Source of the DNA: Rallus limicola
Lineage: Eukaryota; Chordata; Aves; Gruiformes; Rallidae
Direction: 5' to 3'
Assembly (NCBI GenBank): GCA_022605955.1
Contig: JAKCOZ010000008.1
Location: forward strand, 18,905,583 to 18,969,582
Length of the DNA: 64,000 nt
This document shows, one piece after another, positions 11,701 to 26,700 of the stretch. Below the pieces are notes generated by a model. It was not told the origin of the DNA. It did not search any database and worked only from the letters and a program-made list of their open reading frames with translations. Positions within the stretch are counted from its first letter, which is position 1. Each line of letters starts with the position of its first letter. Both the position numbers and the translations under genes were made by a program.

Positions 11701-14700
11701 GAGAGCTGGTATGCTTCCTCTGTTGCATTGAGATATCTACATAGATAATCAAGACAATGCTATCATCTTCTCATTTCACTGATTTTGATGTTGAATTATT
11801 CATAGGGGGAGCCAGGTCTTAATGGAATCCCAGGACAAGATGGAATAGAGGTACAAAAAAGATTTTTTGCCCTTCTCCAATAAGCAGTGTTCACAAACAA
11901 CTTTTTTTTGTTGTTTATTTTTCAATTATAATAGCACATTTCCATTCTGGTTTACCAGCTAATTATTCATTAACAATACAATAACTGAAAACATTGCAAT
12001 TGCTTTTTAAAAAAGGAATAATTCCTTCTCTTAAGAATGGTCTAGAAAATACTCTCTAAGAATACATAGTCCCTCCTAAAAAGTAAGAAAAGCTCTGATA
12101 TGGTAATCTAAGAACATGACAGGAATTGGCTCTCTGCCTGCATCTCTGTGGGTCAGTTTAAATTTTTAATTTGGCAAATGAAGAATAGCAGTGAAAAACT
12201 TGAATGAAGTACATCTCACTGAGATGGAATATGAACTCTAGTTGATCTGCTTTTGCATCACCAAAATCCCAGTCTCAAACGACACCTTTGTAAAATTTGG
12301 TCATACATACAACAGCACCTATGAGTGGTAGGTGCAGTATTTAGAGTCATACTGCCAGGTTTCTTAGAGATCACCTTTTCCACCTGTTCACTATAACCCG
12401 AAACGCCAGTTTTCTAGAGCGAGCAGAATGTAATAGAACCAATACTCACATTGTTACATTTGAGTTACAAATCCTCACAACTGGCCTTGCTTTTTTATCT
12501 TCCCAGGGCAGATCTGGATATAAAGGAGAGAAGGTACTACTTTTAGTCAGAACTTGTGCTTACATTTGATGTTACTTCTATTTATTATATTTATATTTAT
12601 TACATTTTATGTTATTTCTATTTATTATGTATATTTATATTTCTTATCAATACTGGTAACAAACAATAACATCATCTTACCAGCTGCTGCGCAAGATCTA
12701 AGAGAAGATGTATCCCTTCCCCAGTGAACTTACCGCACGATTGCTATAACGTGCCAAACCTAGAATAACATTTAGGTTTTCAACTAAAGCACCCAAAGAG
12801 AAAGGATGATATGCTCAATATACCTCATTTATTCCTTTCCAGGGTGAAAGAGGTGAATGTGGAATCCCAGGGATAAAAGGAGACAGAGTAAGTAGCCACC
12901 AAGTTGTTGCGCTTTAAGGAAACGCTGTTAAAATAATGAAAAGCTATAATCCCTGAATACCAATCATGGTAATAGATTTAAGGAAAATAGGAATTCTAAG
13001 GCTGAGGGAAATTACCAACTGACAGTTTTAAAAAAATTAAGTGAGCAAGGACAGCATTTGCAATAAACTTTCTCAGTTTCTTCTATATTTTCATGTGATT
13101 CCTCTTAAGGCCCAAGCCTAAGCCTGTTAATAACAATGGTAAAACTCTATTTAACAGAGGCAGAAAGGCTGAAGTCATAAGCAATGGGAATAAGAGGTGA
13201 AAATGAAATCAGGGTTTCTAACACTGATTTTCAAGATTTGTTGTGTAATTGCTGTGAATATTTAAATGATCCAAATAGAGTTTAATCCTGGATTAATGGT
13301 CCTTGATAATTATTTCTGTTCATTCTCACTCTGTATTCTGATTACCAGTTCATTTAAAAACATTTATTCAATAACTGCTGCCAGCTGATCTTCTCTTAAT
13401 TTTAATTTTAATGTAAATATATCTAAATAAGATACCTTAGTAAGAAAGTTACCTACAACTGGTTTTGACCAAAAATAAATACACATAAATATATCCTGTA
13501 TCCACTTACCTTTCAGGGTCCTGAAGGTCCAGTAGGGCCCAGAGGAACAAGAGGGCTCCAGGTAAAAAAAAAAAAAACAACCCACAAAAACAAAACAACA
13601 AAAAACCTCACCACAAAAAACCCTCAATGAATCAAACAACAACAAAACCCCCAACCCTATAAAAGTAATACCTGGTTCCCTGAGATTCAAAGCTCTGAAA
13701 TAATATCATGCCACAACTGTCATGGAATCTTTGAGTCACTGAGTTCAAGGCATGCAAAATCTTTCTTAAACAGCACAAGGAGAGGAGCTGTCTAGACAAA
13801 TAAATCATCCTTATAATTCATTCAGTCTCAGAGACCACAGCAAATACAGTTCCACAAAAAACCCAAAATCACTCATTTCCCATTCAACGTCTTAACTGTT
13901 TCATTATCTCGCTGAAGTACATGCCAACACTTTAGTCTCTTTTCATCTGTATACTCTTGGACTGAAGGCCAAGAAGCTTAGCCTGTCATAGGTGTTTCAG
14001 TAAACCTTGACTACAGATTACCTTTAAATGTATTCAAATAAAGAGAAAGCCAAATTCTCTACCAGACCCAGCTCCAACTGAGTAGCTATCTATACATGCA
14101 TCAGAAAGCAAAGCTTTGGCTCTAAAATATTTGTTACTCATTTTCATGCAGACTACAGCAAATTAGAGATTGTTTTTCAAGCTGCCATCATTCTGAAAGC
14201 TTGAAAATCTCATTAAACTCACTCCTGTTTTAATAGGGTCCACAAGGACAATCTGGAGATCAAGGGCCTGAAGGCCTGCAAGGATCAAAGGCAAGAACTG
14301 CATTATTTCTTCTCTTTTATAATATTAAAAGGTATAATAGAGCCTCACAACAAAAATGCTTTTATCCTTATACCCCTTACCCTTCTTGTAGGGAATGCAG
14401 TTTGATATCATGCTCCTAACAAATCATATACCCTTTGTATACTACAAGGTTCCTAAGAAAGGTCATAATTTGCTCTTTGTGTTGGATTCAGGTCCAAATC
14501 ACACTCCAATCTTTTCTCAAATATGGCAGCATTACAGAGCATCACTTACCAGCAGTGTAGCATTGCATTTATTCAGTTTTCAATTTAAAACACTTTTTTT
14601 CCTGAGTGCCAAGCAGGAATTCTGTTTGGGATCTCAAACAAACTCTAGTAGTCCCTGAGTTCACTGATGCTCAGCAAAAGATATCTGAAAGTCACCAGGT

Positions 14701-17700
14701 TGAGTTTGATTCAGGACACAGTCTCACAATGGGAACTCTGAAGGTGGACCACAAAAATCACCCAGTGCTTCGCTACAAGATCCAGTCCCTTCTGTAAACA
14801 TAAAATATTGTTTCTTGGTTGTTTAAAAAATGTGTGATTTACTTTTATTAAGTCCTTAAGATCTGCTGGGTTTACTTCTCATTTACCCCGCTGTAAATTC
14901 CAGGTATACCAATGGAGACGACTTCACTCCGTAGTTCTGTGATAACTTGCTATCTTTACCCTAGTAGTTTAATGGAAGATACTAATATCACTGGTCACTT
15001 CAGACAATTATGGAAGCTTTTCACTTTATTAAGAGAGGCGACAATTACACTTTGCTTCTCAGAAAAGCCCTTATCTGAGTACTTCAGCCAAGACTAATTG
15101 GTTCTTCAGCTATGGAAAGATACAGAATTTGAGAGGAAAAACTTGAAAACAAGTGTATGTCTCTTGATAGTTCCTTTGCACCATTTTAGAAGCACCTGCT
15201 GGACAAGTGAGGCACAGAGCAGTTGGGTGTCAAAATTCTTATATCCCACATGAAACAAAACATTTTTCCTTTTGTTTAATGTGCTATCACTTTGTACCAA
15301 AAATATCTATGTTCTTAGTAGGGGGAATTTTGAAGTATCGAAAGGGTGAACAAAGTCATGTGTAAGCAGTTCCAATAGACTGAAATTCTTGTTATACAAA
15401 AAATGAACTTACTGAGTTAAACAGCTCACATCAATTTATAAGTAGAATTGTTTCTTTTTTCATTCTCTGAAAAAGGGCGAAAGAGGTCTCCCTGGGCCAC
15501 CTGGCTTGCCTGGAGAGACTGGAATAGGACTGCCAGGCCCAAAGGTAAAAGCATGTCTCATCTTCTATATTACATGTATTTTAGGATAAGATCAAAGACA
15601 GACAGCTGAGATAATATACTTGCTGGTATGTGAAAAACTTCAAGTCCCTAAATGTTGTTTTTATAGTACTGGAAAGGTATCCTGTGTGTTGATCGAAACT
15701 GTTTGGAAAAGAAAAAGGGAAAAAAGAGTACATTCTAAGTATGTATTTTAAAGGACAGTAGTTCTTATGCTTGACAGAATACAAGCAGCGTATGGCCGAG
15801 TAAAAATACATACAGAACCTTTAACAAATTATCCCGTGAAAAACAGGCTTGTCCGTTTGGATGGCTGGCATAAAGAAGACAGAAACACTGAGATAGAAAT
15901 ATGGACTTCTTGGAAAAGGCAAGAAGTCATACATAATGTACTAGGAATATGGTGGCAATAATTAATCATTCTCACAAATGCAGAATTGAGGCAGTCCCCT
16001 AATGCTGTAAAACTCCACCAGTTCAATGTTTGTTGGGCTTTGCATGCTCTATGACTCTGAGAACGCTAAGATGCCATTCTTGTATTCTGCATCAAGTATA
16101 TTCAAGCACAGAATGCCTGATGCATTGTTTTATGCTGCACATATACAAGTACCTAAATAAGGCATTTTCAAAATACATCTCTGTTTGAAGGGTGACATCG
16201 GTTTGACAGGAAGACCGGGCCCTGTTGGCCCACCTGGAGTTGGTGAGCCAGGATTTATGGTATGTCTATTTTTATTTTGCGAGAGGGAAGCAGGAAGAAT
16301 AGTTCCACATTGACAAGGAAAGATTTGTACTAATAATTTCAAAAGAAGTGCTCCAGTGAAGAACAGAAAGTTGGTTTGATAACTGGACTGTTCTCAAACC
16401 TGCTGAAAAATATGTTACTGGAGCGAGTTCTCATTTAAAAGACCAAAGAAAAAAGCATTACTAATAAGGTGACGGTCAGAGTGGGGCAGTAATGTTTCTC
16501 TTCAGTAACAGCATAGCAAAGGGGGGAAGAGGTGCCCATGATGTGCATCTTGGACAGATACAACAGCTGTACTGGTATAGTAATACATTCTGATTTAAAA
16601 TGTATACTATAAAGGTATTTTTAAATTCACTTTAAAGTGTATTCACTTCAAAAGAGTTTTCTTTTTATGGCTCAACAAGGCATAATTCTAAATCTCTGTG
16701 CAGAAGAAGCAGAAGCATATTTAGGCTATACACACAAAAACCTAACAGCAGTCTGTGATATGTGTGTGTAATCTCAAGGTATAAATCAGAGTTTAAAAGA
16801 CAGATGTAGGAAAAGACTGTGAAGTGGGATCAATATGCATGGGTTTTGGACTTGCATTTAGTGAAAGGTTTTAGTTGTCTTACTTGCTCCTTATGCTCCT
16901 ATCAGATCTGCTTTCAAAGAGAGAAGAGCACACTATTATTCTCCATCAATTACAGTCAAACCCTTAAACAGCTATATCTTTTTTCAGTACTAGTCTGCAT
17001 GGCCTTTAATCTGTTTCTCCTTGTCTCTTTGTCCCTCTGATACATTAATAAGGATTAGTAACAATTTGTAAATCACAATGAAGTTCAGGGAGTGAAGATT
17101 TCAAAAGTATAAGGAATAGGAATTTCAGCTACATAACCTGTGATTCATACCTAACCAGAAGAGTAAAATTGTCTGCCTTGTTATTGCTGCAGGCCAAAAT
17201 GCTTGTCATTTATTCACTGTGAATATCATATTACTGTATTATTTTTAACAGGTTATAACTACACCAACATTTAATGACGTGCTTAAAACCAGTAATGGCA
17301 TAGAAAATGCTGCTGTTGATTTAAGTGATTAATACATATTCTAGGCCACTTTAAACTTATGTTAACAGGGGCCTCCAGGACCACAAGGCATTCAAGGAGA
17401 AAGAGGTTCACCGGGAGAAGGGCTACCAGGAGCGAAGGTACAGCAGTCAAAGGGTTTTAAGACCAGATCACTACCATCAAATGAGTGCATGCCAAAACAA
17501 GTTCAAAGCAGACATGGGAATCTGAGAAAGTAGCTTGTAAATGAAAATTAAAATTTGGCATCAATTAGCCTGATATTTTCATATAATTCAGTTGGTCCAA
17601 ACATGACTTTGGGGCCTGTAAAGCTGTTATGTAATTCACCTGATGCTTGATTTGTGGGATCTAGGCCTTGAATGAATTCCAGTTATCATTTTAAAACAGC

Positions 17701-20700
17701 ATCTGATTCCTAGGTGAAAATTTCAGCTTTTTGTTGTTGCTTTTTAAAAATTCCTTTATATATAAAGATCGTTACTAAAGACAGGCTTCTCAGCCTCTTA
17801 AATAACTCAGCCACTGGCTTATAAATTTGAGCAGGAATCTGAATTCGGTTTGTGGGAAAAGAAAGCTGCTGTTATTAATTTTCAAATCCAGTGTAGGTAA
17901 TGAAAGTAGTTGTTGCACCTACATGGATTTACTCATTAGATCCACTGCTAGCTCCTTTTGCTGCCCACCCAAAACCAGCTCCCAGGCTGAGTTGTCCAAT
18001 TGACCTTTGGTTGTAATAACAAGTAACACAGTTTGAACATGAGCTAAATAAGTAACTGAATGGTTCACTCCTTTTTATGCATACAGCAAGGGATTTTAGG
18101 TTGGGAAACCAATAAAAAATTGCTTTGCAGATGCAAGCCCCAACTATGCCTTTACTAACAATCTTAGGAATTTTGCTTAGTGCAATACTGTAGTCAGCTA
18201 GGTTAAAATTGACTCCTGCTAGCAACAAAATATCTTCAAACAGTATATGTATATATATATATATATATATATACATAAATTATCTAACCTCATTGGTGAT
18301 GATTTGTATTTGCTTAGCAGCTCTCATGCATGAAAAACCGAAAGATGATTGAATAAAATGCATTTAGAAATCACTTCATTGCCACTGAAAACTAATTCAA
18401 GTACTGTTTCTTTCCACAACTAATGAGTAAAGCACTGCAACAATGCACAGTGAGAACAAGGAGAGAAGAATGCATAATCTAACCAAAAGTATTGAGCAAT
18501 TGAGATAGGCAGAATAAATTAATCAAAGTGGAATTCTGCCAGCATTACTGGAACTCCCGATTCTATAAAAAGTGTACTACTTTTTACTGCCAAGTCTGAC
18601 CTGGAGCCAAGCATGTATCAACAGAGTCTATAAGTACCTCTAATCCTACTTATGGCTGCCAAGTATGACAGCTCTCTGTTTATTAACACATTTAAAACAG
18701 GTTATTTGTTAATCTAAAGTAAATTTTACAGTTGCTTTCTTCAGAATGTTTTTACAAGATCACAGTTCAGTAAAAAGGAAGATGACTGCAGGTGTTCTAC
18801 AGCATCAGGAGTAAAAATGTCATTTTAAACAGAAATCTATATCAAATATTGCAGTAAAATTTAAAATGATGGTTACTAGGGAGAGAAAAGGCCTGTCTGG
18901 GGCATAACTTTATTGCTTTGAGTGATTCTGTGACAATTTGTTCAAGCTAATGATCTGTCTTTACATGTTTTATTAACAGAAGTACAAGAAAGCACAATAT
19001 TTGTATCCTTGTAAGTAACTTGCATTTTCCCCAAGACCACTGTTTTGTAAGCAAACATTTAGAAAGACAAAGACATTTACAAATAGACTTCTACAAAGTT
19101 ATGGTTTGGCGTGGTCTTTATTCTGGCAAAATTCTGCGTGAGAGGCAGATCCTCGCTGCCACACTTTAACACAATTAACCCATGAGAAAATTAGCAGAAT
19201 TCAGCTTTCAGTTAGACTCATTACTCAGCCCAGCTCATGTTTAAGTAAGTCAGTTGTGGTTTTGCTATTGATTTTAGGGGAAGCAGGACAGAGCCTCAGT
19301 AATTGAGGTGGGCAGAAAGCTAAGTTCATTCACCTCTTTCATCAACAATTTCTAACTGCAGAGCAGGCTTATTTGAAAATATTATTTCTTTGGTATCCTG
19401 GAAAACATATACAGGAGCTACTTTCTGGTTCTTCTCATTTTGTTTTTTAAGATAATAAAGCAAACAGTGTCTCTAGTTACTTCAGCCAGAACAGCTGTGT
19501 GGTTCTACAGTTAACATACTGCTATGTTTTCACAAAGGGAGACCGTGGTTTTGATGGACCAAAAGGCCCTCGTGGACTTCCAGGCATCAGCATAAAAGGT
19601 GAAAAGGTGAGCAGTAAATATAGCAAGGGATTAACAAAGTGCCACTAAATCTATGTAGTACAGGGAATAAAGGGCTGATATTCCCTACAAAAGGTGTAAC
19701 AAGGCAAGGAACTCACAATAGGCCCTGGATAATAAGGTAGAGAGATTTATGCCAAATAAACTTTCCCAGCCTATTTTAACATCTCTTCACATTAAAATAG
19801 GAAATGTTACAAAAAGCATCTGATTCTGTGCAAAGTTAGGGTTTAGAAATGGAAAGAGAGACCAGCAATTGTTTGCAACTGAACCAGAGGGGAATAAATA
19901 CATATATGAAAGATAAAAGCTTGGATCTCCAGCTTCAGTGACTTCAAGAGAGGTTAAGTCAACATGTACTAGCACAGGAGTTGTCCCAGATTGTTTCTCT
20001 TATCATTACATAACTAAGCAAACTGTGTTTGACAGGGTGAATTTGGTCCTCCTGGTTTACCTGGGCCGATTGGATTACCTGGAATTGGAATTCAAGGAGA
20101 GAAGGTACAGATTTTACTTCCCTCTCACCCCACACTTAAATGCATAGTAACAAAGAATATTTTATTTTTAATAATTACTTAACTGATCTTTTCAGGGAGT
20201 GGAGGGCCCAAAAGGACCACCTGGCTCTAGAGGGCTTCCAGGACAAGGGCTACCTGGACCAAAGGTACTGTGCTGTTTTTACTGTTATGTTTCCACATTA
20301 AGAAATGGTCTGTATCTTTATGCTTGTTATGGTACTGAGCACTAATCTAAGTATTGACATAGCTGCAGAAAAATTTCTTTACTAATATTATTACACTGCA
20401 AAGCCAATTCTACTCCACTGAAAAGCCTTGATAAACCCATGGCATAGCTATCTATTTAGATTTTGGCTTGGCTTACCACAGAACCTGCAAGATAGTACAT
20501 ATCAGACAACGAACTGCACTTTGTCTGATAAGTTTCTGGAGGAAGGGTCAGCTGCCTTGAACTTGCAGTTTCACCATACCAAGTGCAGGGAATTAATTCC
20601 AAAAAGTAGTTGCACTTAACACAGAACACCACCAACATTTCAATCCTCACTGTACTGTTTCCATTCCAGAAAAAAAATCGCAGAATGGTGGAATGGTTTC

Positions 20701-23700
20701 AGTTGGAAAAGAACTTCAAGATCATAGAGTCCAACTATCTATACAGCCCTACTAGGTCCAACACTAGACATAAATACATATATAGCTTACAGATGGGCTG
20801 CCTTGTTACTCCAGCTGCCTGTTTCCTCACCTGACTTTGTGTATGTACTGTATCCAGCAGTTAAGAATGGTCCATGGTACAATGAAAACTGTCATTTAGC
20901 CTTGACTGATTTGTAAAATACAGAACTGTTAATGAAAGGCATCATCCTTGAAGTGTCTGGAATGGAGATTTAAAGCGCTTTTCTAAAAGAGGTTACAAGT
21001 AAAGTTCTGAATGACTGAAGGCTACTGAGGCATAGTACAAAGGGACTATAGATGTGAGTGGGCCAAGGGTCCATGCCAGGCAAAGTATTTTGCAGCATCA
21101 GAGATCAACTCTTACCGTTTAAGTGATTGTGGAGGGATATGTTTTACCACTGGTAAAAAGAAAGAGAAGAGTGAATTGTCTGTGGATGTCAGATACACTG
21201 CTGAAATATCAGCTACTTTGGCAGAAAACATTTGCAGGGACATATAATGATAGATTTACAGCATTAATAATTTCCAACAACAGTATTTTTTGTGAAAGCT
21301 CAAAGCATGCTGCAGATTCCCAAGCTTCGTGACTAAAGACAATATCACACTAATCTTTCTTTGCAAATAAGCAACAAAGAATATGCTTTTATATATTTCC
21401 ATGATAACATTGTTAAAAATTATTTCTACTTAAGGGTGAACAAGGCTTGCCAGGAGAGACTGGAGTGCCAGGAGAAAGAGGTATTGGAGAACCTGGTTCT
21501 AAGGTACATTGTTAATACAGGAATTTGTTTGTTTGTTTATGTATTTGGATTTGAAATTTGTGTCCCTGAGTATTCTTTTTTCTAGGCACTCATAAATAGG
21601 TTTAGAAATAAAATGTAGGTTCTTAGTCTTTAAAATTTTTAACATGGACTCTTAATAACCTCCAGAAATGGGAACATTTTAAATACAGCAGATTCTGTAC
21701 AAAAGTAGTACAATTTATTGTGACTGAAAATTTCCACATGCCTGGCCATGCTCATCAGTGTTGCATAGAGCTCACCTACAGCTCTGTCCAGAATCATCCA
21801 GAGTATTTAACAGTTGCCAGAACTCGCAGTCCTTTCAGTAAGGTAAACTATAGCCAGGGCTGGTGAAAAAGGGCACTGAACAGTGGTTATCATGCTGCCT
21901 CTTCTCTTTTCACAAAAGAGAGGATGTAAACAGAGCAGCAGATGCATCACACCTCACACCTTCATGAAGGAACAAGCTGTGCTCCTAGACAGAAAGTACA
22001 ATTGCTTAGAGAAGAGGAAGCTGTAACCAGATTATTTTAGTGCTAAAGTGACCAAGGTATTAACATGTCATTAACAGCCAGATTAACATAAAACATGGGA
22101 AGAGATCCTTTTAACCCCAGATGATTCCACTTAGATGATCTAAAACCAGGTCAGGTTGTTGAACCTTACACAAATAGGCCAACAACAATTCCACTGACAA
22201 TAGACTTGTACTGATTTTCATAAGCAAGACAGCAATCATCATGTCACAGTCAGCTCTATCTGAAATGTTGCCACTTAATGAAACGATTACATTATTTTTT
22301 AAGAATGAGCTAGAGCATCAATAGCTAATAATTTTACTTGCATAGATAAAGTGTACAGTTCAAACAGTAGATAATAGGACAGTTAAAATTGGTTTTTTAT
22401 CAAGACAATTTACAGATCATGGAACTTGTCTTTATTAAAAAAAACAAGATTTTGGGCACATCTGCATAAATGTTTGCTATAAATGTATATATATGGTTTA
22501 GTAAGATTTTTAAAAATAGATTTCTTTGATTCAGAGAAAGAATAGTTCCAAGACCGCATTTAATTTGAGGACTTACTTTTTATTGATGTTCAGGGTGAGC
22601 CAGGCCCTTCAGGACTGGCAGGTCTGCCTGGTCTTCCAGGAGAAGATGGAGCCCCTGGACAAAAGGTTGGTTCATGTCTCCCTGTAGTTCACCTCCTTCC
22701 TTGCAAGCATTCCTACTGCTCTCCCTGTGCTGATAAGGGAACCTTGAAGACAGAGTGTACATGGACAAGGGGAGAAGTAATACTTGTTTTTTTTTTTCTT
22801 TTTGGAGTGAGTGAGGGGTTGTCTTATCTTGTTTACAGTTTGCTGGCTTTTTTTAACCCACCAAATGCCCTGCAACTCAGAAGGGAAACCACTAAAATAG
22901 CCACAGACAACCTTTTGTAGCCTTCTGACACCAGTATTTTCCTAGAATCAGAAATTTAAAACTATACATACTTGTTGCCCTAGAAGTGGGGTCACTACTT
23001 GGTGCACAGTACACCAATATACACACAGAGCAGAGGTATTTAGTTTATTCTATGTGTGCAAAGATGGGTGCTAGGTGGTAATTCCATAAAGCCAGCACGT
23101 TATATGGACCATTCACAACATATTTATCTTGTTACAGGATTAGAAAAACCTGTCAAAAGTTACACTAATTCATTAGCAATTACCATAAAATCTGCTACTG
23201 GTCAGGCATATTCAAGATAGCACACATGCCTCTTGAACGTATGTGGGGGTCATTTGCATAGCCCTTTAATTGGGTGGGTAGTTGCAATCTCCCCCTGTCA
23301 CCTTCCCCCTAGTTACTATTGATTTTTGTTGAGTTCATTCCTCTCTGGCAATACCCCAATTCTTGCACCTGCTGGGACAGGATGTTTTCTCTTTATCAGT
23401 CTTTCAGCATTTCTTCAGGGATACTTTTTAGCATAACATGCTCATTATCAGTCCTTTGGCCTCTACTTCTTCTAAAGTAGAGTTGTTAGCAAAGCAAGTT
23501 AGTACATTTAACCCTGAGCTAAACAGTGTTGAAGCACTAACCCAAACACATTTCTGTCCCTGTGAAATGGCAAAGTCTACTTTATAGCTATCATACTGAG
23601 TGTTCAGCCACCACTGAAGGGCACGTGCTACTTCATACAATCCACGCAGACTTTTACAGCAGTTGCTTGTGAGTATGGGAAGAAAATCCTGGTCTTGCTG

Positions 23701-26700
23701 TTATCAGTGGGAGTTTTGCCACTGACTCTAAAAGGTCTGAGATCTTAATGAGCGTATTCAAGTGAGTAGAGACTTGATCTTGCACCATGTCTAGGCAGTA
23801 CTCTGAAATGCCGTTTGATTTTTCTATTCCAGGGTGAACCTGGGTTGCCTGGTCTCAGAGGTCCTGAAGGTGCTCCAGGGATTGGAATACAAGGAGAAAA
23901 GGTGAGAATTTCTTACTATAGGTGACATTCAAAATTGTAATGTTCCAGGAATAGGTTTGTTAAAACCTTGTCTTTTATGACTTATTTTAAGTAAAAAAAC
24001 AAAACAAAAAAACCCTTGAGGAATAGAAGGAATAGGTTAATGAGTGTTTCTAAAAGCAGCTGAATGCAGAGTTTATTTCAGCCTCTGCCTAAACCAATGT
24101 TTTAAATAGTGAAGACAAGAAAAGACTACCCAGGATTCTTTTTCATTTACAGCACAACAGTCAATTGCTCACCATTTCCAGTACCTGTGGTAGTATCTGG
24201 TCCAAAAAGTTCACAAAGAACTAACTGGGTTGATCTTTTAGGTTCTGGCTCGTGCACTTGTCATCTGTATTGATTCACAGATGGAGAAGTGATTCTGATT
24301 TCTTATATCAGCAACTGTATCCTGTGAAATAAAGACTCTGGACATTGCTGGAATAATTGTCTGAGACACACAGAGATTAAATGTCTCCATAAAATAGAAA
24401 CAAAGATATTAAGTATCGTAATTGCAAGAAGCTGGAAGGGCTAAAAAACAGTGTAGGGAGGAAAATCCACCTGTTTTCAGATCCCTTAGGTAAGGAATAC
24501 ATGTAGATGACATGATGGAGCAATAAAATAAATTACCATATAGGAACTTTTCCAGAAAGATTCTGTACTCATAGCTGTTTCATTTTTGTGTTACAGCCTA
24601 TATGCTTAAATAGAAGTTATCCCTTTACAAACTTTATACCCTCTATTCTTAGGTTTTTCTGCCCAGAAGTATAAGATGATCAATCAGAGAGGGCATTGTG
24701 GTCAACTGATTTTCCCCATTTGCCTTTGAATTAAAATAAAATAAACACCACCTTTGAGTGAATTATCTTATACTGGATTATTTATCTTAGATACTATCTT
24801 TGAAATCTAATTACTTAACTTGATTTTTGAGCTGCAAGAACATAATCTGTAAGACTCCTTTTGGTTCTTATTTTTTTCACACACTATTCACTGGGAAGTC
24901 AGTTAACTTAATTTCAGATGAAATTATGTAGTTTTAACTGTAAAAATACAAAACTGGAAAATTAAGGAGCATAAATAGCTGATTTGCCAGTGAAGGCAAT
25001 AGGAACATCTCTTGTGCACTAGCTATGAGATAGAAATTCACTGTCTTTCACTGATACTTACAATTAATTTCAGTTAACAAATTTTCATTATTATTCAGTA
25101 TGTGTGACGTCTTCTCCATTTTTGTAGGGAGATCAAGGTCAGAGAGGAATACGTGGATTAACAGGACCAACAGGAGTGCCTGGACCTGCTGGAGCTAAAG
25201 TAGGTTTAATACCATATTATGTGTGTTTCTTTGGTCTAGATTTCAGAAACCACTGTCCCAAAATGAACTTGCTGCTTAAAAAGTAATCTATATTAAAAAA
25301 AAAATAGAGCTAAGGCTTCTCTTAGCACACACACCATGATCCCTATAAACACCTAAGAAGCATTTTAAAAATAACTTTGCATGTAGCATACTGCTTCCCT
25401 GACAGTTTGGGAGAAGTTAAGAAGCACTAATACTGGTATTTTTATGCTGAAGTATTTGGGAAGATTAAGGTGACAGCACTTTATTTTCCCTTACACTAAC
25501 TCATGGCTGATATTCTTTATTGATTTGGAGTTTCTGTTCAAATATTCAGTATTCACTGAGACTGAGAGAAGGGCTACTCCATGTTTGTCCTCCTTATTAA
25601 GGGTTTTGCTATTTATACACATAAAAGCATGTATTTCTATGTAAGAGGAAAAATAAAAGGGGTAAAAAAGGATACTGAGAGGACTATTTAAAACAATCTA
25701 ACCTAAGAGAAAAATATACATGTTTTCCATATGCCTACACAGCTGGGCAGGAAGCCTTGAGTGCTGGATGTGCTGGACCAAATCTTGGATACACTAAGAA
25801 AGGGATTTCTAGTAACATACATTTGCTTAGTGACTGAGAATAATCTCATTTCCAGTGAGAGATTAGAACTTTGCTTGTTATCAGTTCTTCAAATAGCTAG
25901 ATTTCACTCCACATATAATATTAGAAATTCTAATAGAATTTAATGGAATATTACAAATTGTTATATCATTTTTTTCTCTGTAAAGTGCTCAAGCTCACTT
26001 TCAGAAAAATCCATCATTTTTGTTCTCCTCCTTTCACTGCAGGGAGAACCTGGTGTGCCAGGGCGTCTTGGAATGCCAGGCCCTCCTGGAAGAGCTGTGC
26101 CTGGACCAAAGGTAACATCCACACTCTAGCTTCTAGTGCTTACAAACACAGCATGAAAACTGTGAAGTAGGGCATGCTATTATTTGTGTAAATTCCAGCC
26201 TTATGAGGTCAACTAAAACTTCTTTCCTATGAATAGAGTTATGAATATCCAGTCTAGTCACCACCATTCCCTGGTATTAAATGTAAGCAAGCTTGATGTG
26301 TGGCCTAACTATCTTCATTGCTTTGTTTTGGATAACCTTGGATAGCAAAATACATTTCTTTCTTCTGCTTTTGGTGTTTAATGCTTGCAATAGCAATAAC
26401 TGGAAATAGCTATTATTGGTTTTTTTCATAACAGAAATTAAAAAACACAGTCTGTGATTGGTATTCAACAAAATAAATAACTAGAGTATATATTTTCTTC
26501 ATTGCAGGGTGACACTGGGTTACCTGGTCTTGTTGGACCAATTGGAGAACCAGGTTTTGGGCTTCCTGGGGCAAAGGTAGCTCCAAATTGGTAAACTAAT
26601 TTCTGACAGAACTGTCAAATAAGGCAGGATTTCAGTGAAGCAGCAGCAAATTGCCTAAGATGGCCAGGTGTTCCACAGTTCTTAATATGTTGTCGAGCAC

